A stretch of DNA of 64,000 nt from G965240365 sp965240365 (GCA_965240365.1 OZ251218.1:3286001-3350000); one strand, 5' to 3'; shown: positions 27,221 through 36,193, counted from the stretch's first letter. Numbers and translations: made by a program. The notes: generated from the sequence alone by a model not told the origin.

Positions 27221-27687
27221 CAGCCCTCGTGTCCCTGACTGAGCGTAAGTCGCGCCTGACGTTGATTGCCAGGGTCGCCAGCAAGGAGGCGGATACGGTC
27301 AAGGCGGCCATCTTGCAACAGCTTGCCCCTTGTCTGATAATGTCCATACCCTGACTTCTAACAACGGCAGAGAGTTTGCGCGCCATCAAGCCATGGCCAA
27401 AGCGCTCAATGCGACCTTTTATTTCGCCCACCCCCGCCTGCAGCGGGCAGGCCTATGCCTCCTGGCAACGCCTGCCTGCTGCGGGCAGGCGGACTCAACG
27501 AAAATACCAACGGCCTGATACGCCAATACTTCCCCAAGGACAGAGACTTTACCACCATTACTGAACAGGAGATTAAAACAGCTATGGATAAATTAAATAA
27601 CCGACCCCGAAAATGCCTTGACATGAAAACACCTAATCAGGTATTTTTCGGAATCAATCCTAATGTTGCTCTTGCTGGTTGAATCCG
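27221..27687 (+). mobile_element. IS30-family remnant 1, 3' half only
   Basis: Matches the last 460 bp of the IS30-like copy at 48212-49318, starting at CCCTCGTGTCCCTGA and ending in the right inverted repeat GGTTGAATCC. It encodes the C-terminal catalytic part (TLTSNNGREFARHQAM, then LNENTNGLIRQYFPK and DKLNNRPRKCLDMKTPNQVFF), but the frame is broken by two 19-bp palindromes at 27433-27451 and 27471-27489 and by a missing base near 27331. The right end lies 4 bp before the pobA ATG. It cannot encode a working transposase. Confidence 0.88.
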
Positions 27688-27691
27688 CGTC

Positions 27692-28879
27692 ATGCCAAAA
27701 GAACTCAAAACCTCTGTTTGTATTATCGGATCCGGTCCCGCCGGGTTGTTGTTGTCGCAACTGCTGGCAAACCGTGGTATTGACAGCATTGTGATTGACC
27801 GCAAAGACCGCGCCTATATCGAAGGCCGCATTCGCGCCGGTGTTTTGGAACAGGGAACAGTCGATGTTCTGGACGCGGCGGGGGTGTCTGATCGCCTCCA
27901 CCGCGAAGGCATCCGCCATGATGGTTTTGATCTGGCCTTTGATGGGGTGCGCCATCGCATTGACCTGCGGGCCTTGACCGAAAAGGCTGTGACCGTTTAC
28001 GGACAAACCGAAGTCACCAAAGACCTATTTACACAGCGCAGTGCAGAGGGACAGCAGTTTTACTTTAACATCGACGACGCCCGCCCGCAGGATATGAATA
28101 GTGAGTCACCAAAGGTACAGTTCACCGACGGAGGGGACGCGGTTACAGTGGCCTGCGACTATATCGCGGGCTGTGACGGGTTTCACGGGGTATCGCGCAC
28201 AGCTATTCCCCGCGATGTGTTACGCAGATTTGAACGCGTTTATCCCTTTGGCTGGCTGGGTATTCTGGTGGACAGGCCCCCGGTCAGTGAGGAGCTGATC
28301 TATGCCAATCATGCCGAGGGCTTCGCCCTTGCCTCTATGCGTTCGCACACGCGCAGTCGTTACTATATTCAATGTCACGTCACAGACACCATCGATGACT
28401 GGCCGGATGATCGCTTTTGGGCGGCCTTTGCGCGGCGATTAGGGCCAGAGACCGCCGCGCGACTACAACGAGGGCCGTCCTTTGAAAAAAGCATCGCACC
28501 CTTGCGCTCCTTCGTTGCCGAACCGATGCGCTATGGTGCGTTATTTTTGGCAGGCGATGCCGCGCACATTGTGCCACCAACGGGGGCAAAGGGGTTAAAC
28601 CTTGCCGTCGCGGATGTGTGGCGGCTGGCCCACGCCTTTATCGCCCACTACAAAAACAACAACAATGATGCCCTTGACAGCTATTCAGAACACGCCTTGA
28701 ATCGCGTTTGGAAAGCAGAACGCTTTTCCTGGCAACTGTCAAAGCTGATGCACCAGTTCCCTGACGACAGCCCCTTTGAAAAACGGATGCAACGTGCTGA
28801 ATTTGATTATATTTCCGCATCAGAAGCGGCATCAAAGGCACTGGCTGAAAACTATGTCGGCTTACCGCTGGAGGTCTAA
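27692..28879 (+). CDS. pobA: 4-hydroxybenzoate 3-monooxygenase
   Basis: A 395-residue flavoprotein that hydroxylates 4-hydroxybenzoate to protocatechuate using NAD(P)H. FAD-binding GSGPAGLLLSQLL is at residues 13-25, the DG motif lies in GCDGFHGVSR near residue 160, and the second FAD motif is FLAGDAAHIVPPTGAKG near residue 285. The ATG is only 4 bp from the IS30 right end, so neither native promoter nor a clear ribosome site remains. It is first of a same-strand run with pcaL, pcaH, pcaG and pcaB, which would take protocatechuate on to beta-ketoadipate. Confidence 0.95.
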   Translation: MPKELKTSVCIIGSGPAGLLLSQLLANRGIDSIVIDRKDRAYIEGRIRAGVLEQGTVDVLDAAGVSDRLHREGIRHDGFDLAFDGVRHRIDLRALTEKAVTVYGQTEVTKDLFTQRSAEGQQFYFNIDDARPQDMNSESPKVQFTDGGDAVTVACDYIAGCDGFHGVSRTAIPRDVLRRFERVYPFGWLGILVDRPPVSEELIYANHAEGFALASMRSHTRSRYYIQCHVTDTIDDWPDDRFWAAFARRLGPETAARLQRGPSFEKSIAPLRSFVAEPMRYGALFLAGDAAHIVPPTGAKGLNLAVADVWRLAHAFIAHYKNNNNDALDSYSEHALNRVWKAERFSWQLSKLMHQFPDDSPFEKRMQRAEFDYISASEAASKALAENYVGLPLEV

Positions 28880-28881
28880 TC

Positions 28882-30027
28882 ATGAAGGCTGTTCATCTGA
28901 ACAATCGGCTTATGGCCTATCAACACCGCCCCACTTTGGGCCGCACCATTGTTTTCGCCAATTCTTTGGGCAGTAACCAATCCATCTGGGATGACACCAT
29001 TCACCACCTGCCCAAGGGTTACGGCATTCTCACCTATGACCTGCCCGGTCATGGCCTGAGCAGTGCGGCCCAACAAATCAGCATTGAGGACATGGCCGCA
29101 GATGCCATTGCCCTGATTGAATACCTTGGTCTGACAGAGGTGGTGTTTTGCGGGCTGTCTATCGGGGGAATGATCGGACAGGTTGTCGCCGCACAGCGGC
29201 CTGATTTAATCACGCGGGCTATTCTGTGCCACACCAGTTCAAAAATCGGAACATGGGACAAGTGGACGGCCCGTATTGAGGACGCCGAGACCAAAGGCCT
29301 CGACAGTCTGGCCCCCGCCATTATCGAAAACTGGTTCGGAGCGCACTATTGCGCACACAAGGCAGATGATCTGCCCCTGCATGAAAACATGATCCGCCAA
29401 ACGACAAAGATCGGCTATATTGCCGCCTGTAAGGCCCTGCGTGCGGCGGATTTAACCGCCCTGTCCGCTGACATTAACGTCCCCGTCCTCTGCATCGGGG
29501 GGGATGAGGATAAATCCGTGGCCCTCGAAGAAGTCAAGAAACTGTCCCACGACATTCCACAGGCACAATTTGAGGTCATGACCGGGGTTGGGCATCTGCC
29601 CTGCCTAGAAGCCCCACAGGCCCTCGCGACCTTGATCGAAGGCTTTGACCAATCGGATCAAACCGCACAGGGCTTGGCCATTCGCCGTAAGGTTTTGGGG
29701 ACGGCCCATGTCGCCCGTGCACAGGCCCAAACAACAGAATTTGATGCTGCCTTTCAAAATCTCATCACCCAGGGGGCGTGGGGGACCGTTTGGCAAAGTC
29801 ACGGCCTCTCACACAGAGAACGTTCTCTGCTAACATTGGCCCTGCTCGCGGCCCTTGGCAATTTTGAGGAAATCCCGATGCACATTCGCGCCACCGCCCG
29901 AACGAGGGCAACCGCGCGGGAGGTTGCCGAAGCCTTCCAACAGGTTGCTATCTATGCTGGTGTTCCCCGGGCCAATCATGCCCTGAAACTGGCCAAGGCG
30001 ACCTTTGCCGAGATGGAGGCCGAATGA
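28882..30027 (+). CDS. pcaL: Fused 3-oxoadipate enol-lactonase / 4-carboxymuconolactone decarboxylase
   Basis: A 381-residue fusion. Residues 1 to about 260 are an alpha/beta hydrolase (PcaD) with nucleophile elbow GLSIGGM, LTYDLPGHGLS and the late GVGHLP histidine motif. Residues about 265-381 are the decarboxylase domain (PcaC), with SLLTLALLAALGNFEEIPMH and GVPRANHALKLAK. The fusion performs the two steps from 4-carboxymuconolactone to beta-ketoadipate. It starts 2 bp after pobA. Fused PcaL proteins occur in alphaproteobacteria and actinobacteria, consistent with a foreign origin for this block. Confidence 0.93.
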   Translation: MKAVHLNNRLMAYQHRPTLGRTIVFANSLGSNQSIWDDTIHHLPKGYGILTYDLPGHGLSSAAQQISIEDMAADAIALIEYLGLTEVVFCGLSIGGMIGQVVAAQRPDLITRAILCHTSSKIGTWDKWTARIEDAETKGLDSLAPAIIENWFGAHYCAHKADDLPLHENMIRQTTKIGYIAACKALRAADLTALSADINVPVLCIGGDEDKSVALEEVKKLSHDIPQAQFEVMTGVGHLPCLEAPQALATLIEGFDQSDQTAQGLAIRRKVLGTAHVARAQAQTTEFDAAFQNLITQGAWGTVWQSHGLSHRERSLLTLALLAALGNFEEIPMHIRATARTRATAREVAEAFQQVAIYAGVPRANHALKLAKATFAEMEAE

Positions 30028-30030
30028 AAG

Positions 30031-30744
30031 ATGACTGAGTTTAACCAGCGTGATTTGGACTGGCATCCCCCCGCACTCTTTCCCGACTATCGCTCAACCC
30101 GCTTGCGCGCACCCACGCACAGATTGTTGCAGATGCCGCAGACCCAAACAGAAAAAACTGGCCCGGTTTTTGGGCAACATGATTTGGGACCGCTCGACCA
30201 CGATTTGATCCACAACTATGCCGTAAACGGGAAAGAGGCGATTGGGTCGCGCATTATCGTCCACGGCAAACTATTGGACGAAGACGGACGCCCCGTCGCG
30301 GGTAAGCTGATTGAGGTCTGGCAAGCCAACGCGGGCGGGCGATACCGCCATGTCAATGATGGCTATCTCGCCGCACTTGATGACAACTTTGGCGGCTGTG
30401 GGCGGTGTCTCTCTGGCGCAGATGGGTCGTATCATTTTAGAACCATTCTCCCCGGCCCCTACCCTTGGCCCAATGGCCCCAATAGCTGGCGGCCCGCACA
30501 TATTCATTTTTCTATTTTTGGGGATGGCTTTGCCCAACGCCTGATTACACAGATGTATTTTGAAGGCGATCCCCATATTAAACTCTGCCCGATTGTCAAC
30601 GCCATTGCAGATAAACGCGCCGTTGACCGCTTGATCGCCCGCCTTGATATGGACACAACCATCCCAATGGACATTCGTGCCTATCATTTTGACATTATCC
30701 TGCGCGGGCAAAAGGAAACACCCTTTGAAAAGCGGGGAGGATGA
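30031..30744 (+). CDS. pcaH: Protocatechuate 3,4-dioxygenase beta subunit
   Basis: A 237-residue intradiol dioxygenase subunit carrying the non-heme ferric site. Expected ligands are visible: Tyr in GGRYRHVNDG, Tyr in LPGPYPWPN and two histidines in RPAHIHFSIF. The N-terminal arm RSTRLRAPTHRLLQMP is typical of the beta chain. It cleaves protocatechuate to 3-carboxy-cis,cis-muconate. It overlaps pcaG by four bases, and the two subunits form the active oligomer. Confidence 0.95.
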   Translation: MTEFNQRDLDWHPPALFPDYRSTRLRAPTHRLLQMPQTQTEKTGPVFGQHDLGPLDHDLIHNYAVNGKEAIGSRIIVHGKLLDEDGRPVAGKLIEVWQANAGGRYRHVNDGYLAALDDNFGGCGRCLSGADGSYHFRTILPGPYPWPNGPNSWRPAHIHFSIFGDGFAQRLITQMYFEGDPHIKLCPIVNAIADKRAVDRLIARLDMDTTIPMDIRAYHFDIILRGQKETPFEKRGG

Positions 30745-31304
30745 TGATTGTGACATCCTTGAAAGAATCCCCCTCTCAAACGGCTGGCCCCTATGTGCAT
30801 ATTGGCTGCACTCCCCGCACAGCAGGCTTAGAACAGCGGGACTTTGGGCCGGAACTGGGCGCAAAAATGATTACAGGCACCACAGAGGCCGCGCCGATTT
30901 GCATTGAACTGATCGTTTTGGATGGCGCAGGCGATCCAGTGCGCGATGCCCTCGTTGAAATCTGGCAAACAGGGCCAGAAGGCCACTTTCACAAAACAGA
31001 AGGTTTTCAAAACTGGGGCAGGCAGGCCGCTGATTTACACACAGGTTTCATCCGCTTTAACACCCTGAAACCCGGCGCACAGGCAGGTGCCGCACCGCAT
31101 GTCCTCGTCTGGGTTGTCGCCCGCGGGATCAATTTGGGCCTCGCAACCCGCCTTTACTTCCCAGACGAAGACAACGACACTGACCCGATCTATCAACTGG
31201 CGGGGGATCGCGCCGCCACCCTCGTTGCCAAAAAAATCGACGGCGGCTACCGCCACCAAATTATTTTACAAGGCGACAGGGAAACCGTCTTTTTTGATAT
31301 TTAG
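30741..31304 (+). CDS. pcaG: Protocatechuate 3,4-dioxygenase alpha subunit
   Basis: A 187-residue partner of PcaH. It keeps the intradiol fold (PSQTAGPYVHIGC, VRDALVEIWQTGPEGHF, FIRFNTLKPGA, APHVLVWVVARGI) but lacks the iron-binding set, as expected for the alpha chain. The ATG overlaps the pcaH TGA. Length is slightly under the usual 200 residues but complete at both ends. Confidence 0.94.
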   Translation: MMIVTSLKESPSQTAGPYVHIGCTPRTAGLEQRDFGPELGAKMITGTTEAAPICIELIVLDGAGDPVRDALVEIWQTGPEGHFHKTEGFQNWGRQAADLHTGFIRFNTLKPGAQAGAAPHVLVWVVARGINLGLATRLYFPDEDNDTDPIYQLAGDRAATLVAKKIDGGYRHQIILQGDRETVFFDI

Positions 31305-31320
31305 CAACGGCAGAGGACAG

Positions 31321-32382
31321 ATGACCAGCCTTTCTCATCATCCTTGGTTCGGTGATCTTTTTGGATGCGAGGAAACAGCCGCGCTGTTTTCAGCCGATGC
31401 ACAGCTCGCGACCCTGTTGCGGGTGGAGGCCGCATGGACTCGTTCGCTTGGTCTGATTGAGGGGGCAGAGCATGCCGAAGACATTGCGCGAAAAATTGAA
31501 CGCCTTAGCATCAAACCGGATGACCTGCGCGCAGGTACGACCAAGGACGGCATTCCTGTTCCCGCATTGGTTGGCCTAATCAAAGCTCGGTTCCCCGAAT
31601 CAGATCATGCGTGGATTCATCGCGGCCTGACCTCTCAGGACGTGATGGATACGGCATTGATGCTCACGTTGCGCGATTTTTCCGAACCTTTGTCCGCGCG
31701 GCTCACGGTTCTTCGCGCTGGACTGGACAAACTGGGGCAGGTCAATCATGATCGTCGGCTCACAGCCTTTACACGGATGCAGCCGGCCCTGCCCGTCGTC
31801 GCCCCGCTCTTGGTTGAAAACTGGGCGCACCCCTTGCGCCAGTTGCAACAGGGCCTGCGTTTGGGCATTGAGCGCGTGGCTGTAATTCAGTGGGGCGGGG
31901 CGATTGGAACGCGCCCACACCCGCAAAAAGAACGGCTTGGAGAACTCTTCGCGCAGGCTCTGGGCCTCTGCGACCCTGGCTCTTGCTGGCATACGGATCG
32001 TGCCCGTCTGATCGATTTTGCTACGCTTTTGATACAGCTGTGCAGTGCGGTCGGTAAAATTGGCGAAGACGTTGTGCTGATGGCCGCGCTTGGTTCGGAT
32101 CATATCACGTTGGCACAGGGAGGGGGATCCTCTGCCATGGCGCATAAAAACAATCCAATTAAAGCCGAAGCTCTGGTCACACTGGCGCGTTATGCGGCGG
32201 TGCTCTCCGCAGGGCTTCACGTTTCCGCTGTTCACGAGGCTTTCCGTTCGGGGCGGTCTTGGTCGCTGGAATTTCTCACCCTGCCTGATCTTTGTCTCGC
32301 CACAGCCGCGAGTGTGCGGATTGGGGCGGATGTGATCACAAGCATTAACGCACTTGGTGTCCCAGAATCAGACATGATCTGA
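31321..32382 (+). CDS. pcaB: 3-carboxy-cis,cis-muconate cycloisomerase
   Basis: A 353-residue member of the fumarase/aspartase superfamily. The family signature GGGSSAMAHKNNPIKAE is near residue 270, with HRGLTSQDVMDTALML and LTAFTRMQPALPV as other conserved blocks. It converts 3-carboxymuconate to 4-carboxymuconolactone. The ATG at 31321 begins MTSLSHHPWFGDLFG, the usual start; an upstream frame extension overlaps pcaG and is spurious. It is the last gene of the pobA operon and converges on pcaF. Confidence 0.94.
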   Translation: MTSLSHHPWFGDLFGCEETAALFSADAQLATLLRVEAAWTRSLGLIEGAEHAEDIARKIERLSIKPDDLRAGTTKDGIPVPALVGLIKARFPESDHAWIHRGLTSQDVMDTALMLTLRDFSEPLSARLTVLRAGLDKLGQVNHDRRLTAFTRMQPALPVVAPLLVENWAHPLRQLQQGLRLGIERVAVIQWGGAIGTRPHPQKERLGELFAQALGLCDPGSCWHTDRARLIDFATLLIQLCSAVGKIGEDVVLMAALGSDHITLAQGGGSSAMAHKNNPIKAEALVTLARYAAVLSAGLHVSAVHEAFRSGRSWSLEFLTLPDLCLATAASVRIGADVITSINALGVPESDMI

Positions 32383-32389
32383 GTCTGAG

Positions 32390-33169
32390 TCAGACGCGCT
32401 CTAGCGCAACAGCGATGCCCTGCCCCACCCCAACACACATGGAGGCAAGGGCATATTGGCCCCCTGTCCGAGCAAGCTGACGGGCCGCCGTTCCCGTAAT
32501 ACGCACCCCGGACATGCCCAAGGGATGACCCAAAGCAGTCGCGCCACCATAGCGATTAACCCGGGGGTCATCATCCGCGATGTTATAGGCGCGGAGGCAG
32601 GCCAAGGCTTGGGTGGCAAAGGCATCTTGATCAACTCGGGAAATCTGGTGGTCTTCGGCAACATTTTCTGTGGTTTGTGGCATTGAGTCAACGCTGTAGC
32701 GTTCAGCCATCACGGGGTTAATAAACCGCCAGCCAATAGTTGTGTCGTGAACCTTGTTACTGCGCGAAAACGCCGTTTCAGCCTTTGGCATGACAAAGGG
32801 CGCGCGACTCATGCTCTCCACGCCGCCGGCGATAATCAAATTGGCTTCGCCCGCCATAATCGCCCGCGCGACAGTCACGACTGCATCCATTCCCGAACCG
32901 CACAAATGATTCAGTGTTGTTACCGGGACAGATTCGGGCAATCCCGCCAGCAAGGCGGACATACGCGCAATATTGCGGTTGCCCTCCCCCGCCTGGTTGG
33001 CACAGCCGAATATCACCTCATCAACGTCCACCCAATCAACGGATTTTTCACGTTCCATCAGAGCCTTGATTGGAATAGCCCCCAGATCATCCGTACGCGT
33101 ATGCGACAACGTTCCACCAAAACGACCAATGGCTGTACGTAAATAGGAACAGATAAAAGCCTGTGGCAT
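32390..33169 (-). pseudogene. pcaF: Beta-ketoadipyl-CoA thiolase with large internal in-frame deletion
   Basis: The frame is open for 259 residues but normal PcaF has about 400. The N-terminal part is intact through the nucleophile (LNHLCGSGMDAV) and up to ISRVDQDAFA near residue 185; the sequence then jumps to TQALACLRAYNIADDDPRVN, which in thiolases follows the NEAFA motif about 140-150 residues later. GGATALGHPLGMSG (catalytic His) and MCVGVGQG (second Cys) remain. The active-site Asn of NEAFA and much of the C-terminal domain are lost, so the protein is very unlikely to work. The repeated DAFA/EAFA motif probably mediated the deletion. Confidence 0.85.
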
Positions 33170-33178
33170 GGTGTCTCC

Positions 33179-33865
33179 TCACAAATCAGGAACAGACAAA
33201 ACCCCTACGGGGTCTATGATATTCAGATTCGCTCCTGTGACTTCTTGCAGAGCCTCAAGGGGAATTTTTGCCAGCTTTTCAACCAACACAAAACGCGAAT
33301 CAACCACATCAACAACAGCGAGGGAGGTATAAATACGCGAAATACACCCCAGCCCAGTCAACGGCAGGGTACAGCGACTGACGAGTTTGGGGTCGCCTTT
33401 TTTAGTGATATGATCTGTCACAACCACAACCCGTTTTGCCCCATGCACTAAATCCATCGCCCCGCCCACAGCAGGAACGCCCCCACTGCCCGTTGACCAG
33501 TTGGCCAGATCGCCATTCTGGGCCACCTGATAAGCCCCCAACACCGCCAAATCCAAATGCCCCCCGCGCACTATGGCAAAGCTATCCGCATGATTGAAAA
33601 AAGCGGCCCCCGGTTTGAGTGTCACGGCCTTTTTCCCCGCATTGATGAGATCCCAGTCTTCCGCACCCTCGGCAGGGGCCGCACCAAAGCCAAGAATACC
33701 GTTTTCCGTATGGTAGGTGATCTGTTTGTCAGAGGATTGGAATTTTGCAATCATTTCGGGAAAGCCGATACCAAGATTGACATAGGCCCCTGTCTCAATA
33801 TCCTGCGCCGCCCGCCAGGCAATCTGTGCGGAAGTGAGTTTTATATCATTGAAAAACCCGTTCAT
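33179..33865 (-). CDS. pcaJ: 3-oxoadipate CoA-transferase subunit B
   Basis: A 228-residue beta subunit of family I CoA transferase. The opening MNGFFNDIKLTSAQIAWRAA, GAYVNLGIGFPEMI, and the catalytic glutamate block HTENGILGFG are visible; GGAMDLVHGAKRVVVVTDH and CTLPLTGLGCISRIYT are family blocks. The ATG at 33865 overlaps the pcaI stop as ATGA and is preferred over a GTG at 33871. With PcaI it moves CoA from succinyl-CoA to beta-ketoadipate. Confidence 0.93.
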   Translation of the reverse strand: MNGFFNDIKLTSAQIAWRAAQDIETGAYVNLGIGFPEMIAKFQSSDKQITYHTENGILGFGAAPAEGAEDWDLINAGKKAVTLKPGAAFFNHADSFAIVRGGHLDLAVLGAYQVAQNGDLANWSTGSGGVPAVGGAMDLVHGAKRVVVVTDHITKKGDPKLVSRCTLPLTGLGCISRIYTSLAVVDVVDSRFVLVEKLAKIPLEALQEVTGANLNIIDPVGVLSVPDL

Positions 33866-34587
33866 GCGCACTCTCCTCTGCTATGATAGACTACATTGTC
33901 ACGGTTAAGCTGTTCTTCCTGGCAGGGGGTGGCCACCTCAACCAGTCGGTTGACAAAAAGCCCTGGTGTGATGACATGCTCAGGGTCAAGACCACCGAGC
34001 GTAAGGATTTGACGGCTCTGCACAATGGTCGTGTGCGCAGCCATCGCCATGAGCGGGCCAAAGTTACGGGCCGCCATGCGATAAACCAGATTACCCGCCT
34101 GATCCGCCTGTTCTGCCTTAATCAAGGCATAGTCGGCTTTTAGCCAGCGTTCCTGTACGTAAAGCTTGCCGTCAAATTCCGCAACGGGCTTGCCCTCTGC
34201 CAGCTCTGTGCCATAGCCCGTGGGGGTGTAAAAGGCCGGAATGCCCGCACCGCCAGCACGAATGCGTTCAGCCAGTGTCCCCTGCGGGACAAGCTCAAGC
34301 TCAATTCCCCCACGCAGATAAAGCTCTGTAAAGGCGCGGGGGTCAGCAGAACGGGGAAAGGAACAGATCATCTTACGCACCATCTTTTGTGCGATCATCG
34401 CCGCAAGGCCAACCTGCCCATTTCCGGCATTATTGTTGATTAAGGTCAGGTCTCTGACTCCTTGGTCAATCAAGGCGTGAATCAACTCAATCGGTGCGCC
34501 CGCCCCGCCAAACCCCCCAATCATCACAGATGATCCATCCGCAATATCCGCGACGGCCTCTGCCAACCCTTTGCAAATATCTGGCAT
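33862..34587 (-). CDS. pcaI: 3-oxoadipate CoA-transferase subunit A
   Basis: A 241-residue alpha subunit. MIGGFGGAGAPIELIHAL and LTLINNNAGNGQVGLAAMI form the CoA-binding fold, followed by GGIELELVPQGTLAERIRAGGAGIPAFYTPTG (shown in part here as residues about 98-128). The start at 34587 (MPDICKGLAEAVADI) has a good AGGAGG ribosome site upstream; a longer frame is unlikely. It leads a minus-strand pcaI-pcaJ-pcaF group divergent from the pcaR-like gene. Confidence 0.93.
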   Translation of the reverse strand: MPDICKGLAEAVADIADGSSVMIGGFGGAGAPIELIHALIDQGVRDLTLINNNAGNGQVGLAAMIAQKMVRKMICSFPRSADPRAFTELYLRGGIELELVPQGTLAERIRAGGAGIPAFYTPTGYGTELAEGKPVAEFDGKLYVQERWLKADYALIKAEQADQAGNLVYRMAARNFGPLMAMAAHTTIVQSRQILTLGGLDPEHVITPGLFVNRLVEVATPCQEEQLNRDNVVYHSRGECA

Positions 34588-34639
34588 CTTTTGCCTCCTC
34601 CTGTTTTGTCTTTTGTATAAAACTCTCCCCGCCAAGCCA

Positions 34640-34685
34640 ACAATATTTGTTCACATATTAATTTTTGTTCAACATATGATATTTT
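34640..34685. promoter_or_regulatory. Direct-repeat operator in the pcaI/pcaR divergent promoter
   Basis: Two near-identical 15-16-bp direct repeats, TTTGTTCACATATTA (34646-34660) and TTTGTTCAACATATGA (34664-34679), are spaced 18 bp start to start in the AT-rich gap. IclR-type PcaR/PcaU regulators are known to bind repeated motifs of this size in such positions. Binding is inferred. Confidence 0.5.
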
Positions 34686-34691
34686 GATGCC

Positions 34692-35236
34692 ATGATACAG
34701 AGGAAAACTGATTTTTTGGGTTCTTTTGCCAAGGGTCTGCGGGTTTTGGCTGTTTTCGGACAGGGCAGACCTGTTTTGACCATTTCCCAGACCGCAGAGT
34801 TAGCCGACCTTGACCGCGCGACGGCACGCCGCTGTTTGCTCACTCTCACCGACGAAGGCTATGCGCACTCTGATGGAAAATACTTTCGCCTAACCGACAA
34901 AGCTGTCCGGCTGGGCAACGAGGTTTTGATGGCCTTGCCCCTTGGGCAAATTGTCCAGACTTAGCCGGATCGGCTGATGACGCAGATCAATCAATCCTGT
35001 TCGGTTGCAGTGCTGGACGGACATGACATTATCTATATTGCCCGGGCCGCACAGCAAAAGGTCATGTCAATCACCCTGACCCCCGGTTCTCGCCTACCCG
35101 CCTATTGGACCTCGATGGGGCGGGTGTTGTTGGCGACCTTTCCCCCTGCACAGCGGACAGATCTGCTCGACAGTTGTGACCTCACCCCCCGAACGCCCCT
35201 GAGCAAGTCATCGGTCGCAGAGATTGAACAGAGCGC
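34692..35236 (+). pseudogene. IclR-family pca regulator, broken by an in-frame TAG and by IS30
   Basis: The N-terminal winged helix (FLGSFAKGLRVLAVFGQGRP, TISQTAELADLDRATARRCL) runs to IVQT, where a TAG at 34962-34964 interrupts the frame. The same frame continues through PDRLMTQINQSCSVAVLDGHDIIYIARA into the effector domain and is then cut at about 35236 by the right end of an IS30 copy. It resembles PcaR/PcaU regulators of pca genes and lies divergent from pcaI. Two independent lesions make a working regulator very unlikely. Confidence 0.88.
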
Positions 35237-36020
35237 GGATTCAACCAGCGAGAGCAGCATTAGGATTGATTTCGAAAAATACCTGATTAGGTGTTTTTAT
35301 GTCAAGGCATTTTCGGGGTCGGTTATTTAATTTATCCATAGTCATTTTAATCTCCTGTTCAGTGATGGTGGTAAAGTCTCTGTACTTGGGGAAGTATTGG
35401 CGTATCAGGCCGTTGGTATTTTCGTTGAGTCCGCCTGCCTGCAGCAGGCAGGCGTTGCCAGGAGGCATAGGCCTGCCCGCTGCAGGCGGGGGTGGGCGAA
35501 ATAAAAGGTCGCATTGAGTGCTTTGGCAATGGCCTGATGGCGCGCAAACTCCCTGCCGTTGTCAGAAGTCAGGGTATGGACATTATCAGACAAGGGGGCA
35601 AGCTGTTGCAAGATGGCGGCCTTGACTGTGTCTGCCTCCTTGCTGGCGACCCTGGCAATCAACGTCAGGCGCGACTTACGCTCAGTCAGGGACACGAGGG
35701 CTTGTTTGTGGCCCTTGCCAATGATTGTATCCAATTCCCAACCTGTCTGCTGCAGGCAGGTCGCCCAATCGGGCACGCCTGTCGACGATGGCGGGTCGTT
35801 CATCAATGGAAACGCGGCCAGACCACTGGCCACGGCGGCTAAAGTGGCCGTAGCGCTTCCTGCGCCGCTTCTGGCAACGCAGGCAGGTGGCTAATCCGAA
35901 GGCGCTTTTCCTGAGCCAGCCAGAGGCTGACCTGCCTGCAGCAGGCAGGCCTGTTCCGGGCTCCAGTCCTCACGCGGCAAGGTTTCAACCCAGTTCCAAT
36001 GGCCGGATTGAATGCGCACC
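35237..36020 (-). mobile_element. IS30-family remnant 2, inverted, 5' end missing
   Basis: Reverse-oriented IS30-like copy whose right inverted repeat (GGATTCAACCAGC at 35237) faces the pca genes. It retains the transposase from about residue 68 (AAGGTGCGCATTCAATCCG complement near 36020) to the end, but lacks the helix-turn-helix end and has an internal loss of about 70 bp near 35890. Four 19-bp palindromes interrupt it (35434-35452, 35472-35490, 35742-35760 and 35931-35949). The left break joins a 30-bp piece identical to dctM. Not functional. Confidence 0.88.
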
Positions 36021-36050
36021 TTTTGATCATCCTCGGTGCCGCCTTCTACA
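36021..36050 (+). repeat. 30-bp exact copy of a dctM segment at a rearrangement junction
   Basis: Thirty bases starting TTTTGATCATCCTCGG are identical to 45219-45248 inside dctM. They lie exactly between the truncated IS30 copy and the truncated ferredoxin. This marks a junction where at least three segments were joined. Confidence 0.85.
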
Positions 36051-36180
36051 TCGAACCGCCGCATTCACCGAGGATATCGTCAATGCCATTGGCAATCGCG
36101 GCGTGCATAACGGTGCTGCCTTCCTCAGCTTCCACCGTGGTCTGTTCTCCGTCAGCGGTAATATAGGTTACACGTATCAT
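36046..36180 (-). pseudogene. 2Fe-2S ferredoxin, truncated after the first cysteine
   Basis: The 44-residue frame MIRVTYITADGEQTTV through HAAIANGIDDILGECGGSM matches the N-terminal half of a plant/adrenodoxin-type ferredoxin, up to the first cluster cysteine. The other ligands (normally CxxC and a later C) are missing because the sequence switches to the dctM copy at 36050, which supplies a TAG. It lies downstream of the Rieske oxygenase genes on the same strand and would have been their electron carrier. As it stands it cannot hold a cluster. Confidence 0.82.
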
Positions 36181-36193
36181 ATCTCCGTTCTTC

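Noticed and set aside
31087..31320. Upstream extension of pcaB inside pcaG
   Set aside because: The extension overlaps pcaG in another frame; the conserved PcaB start is at 31321.
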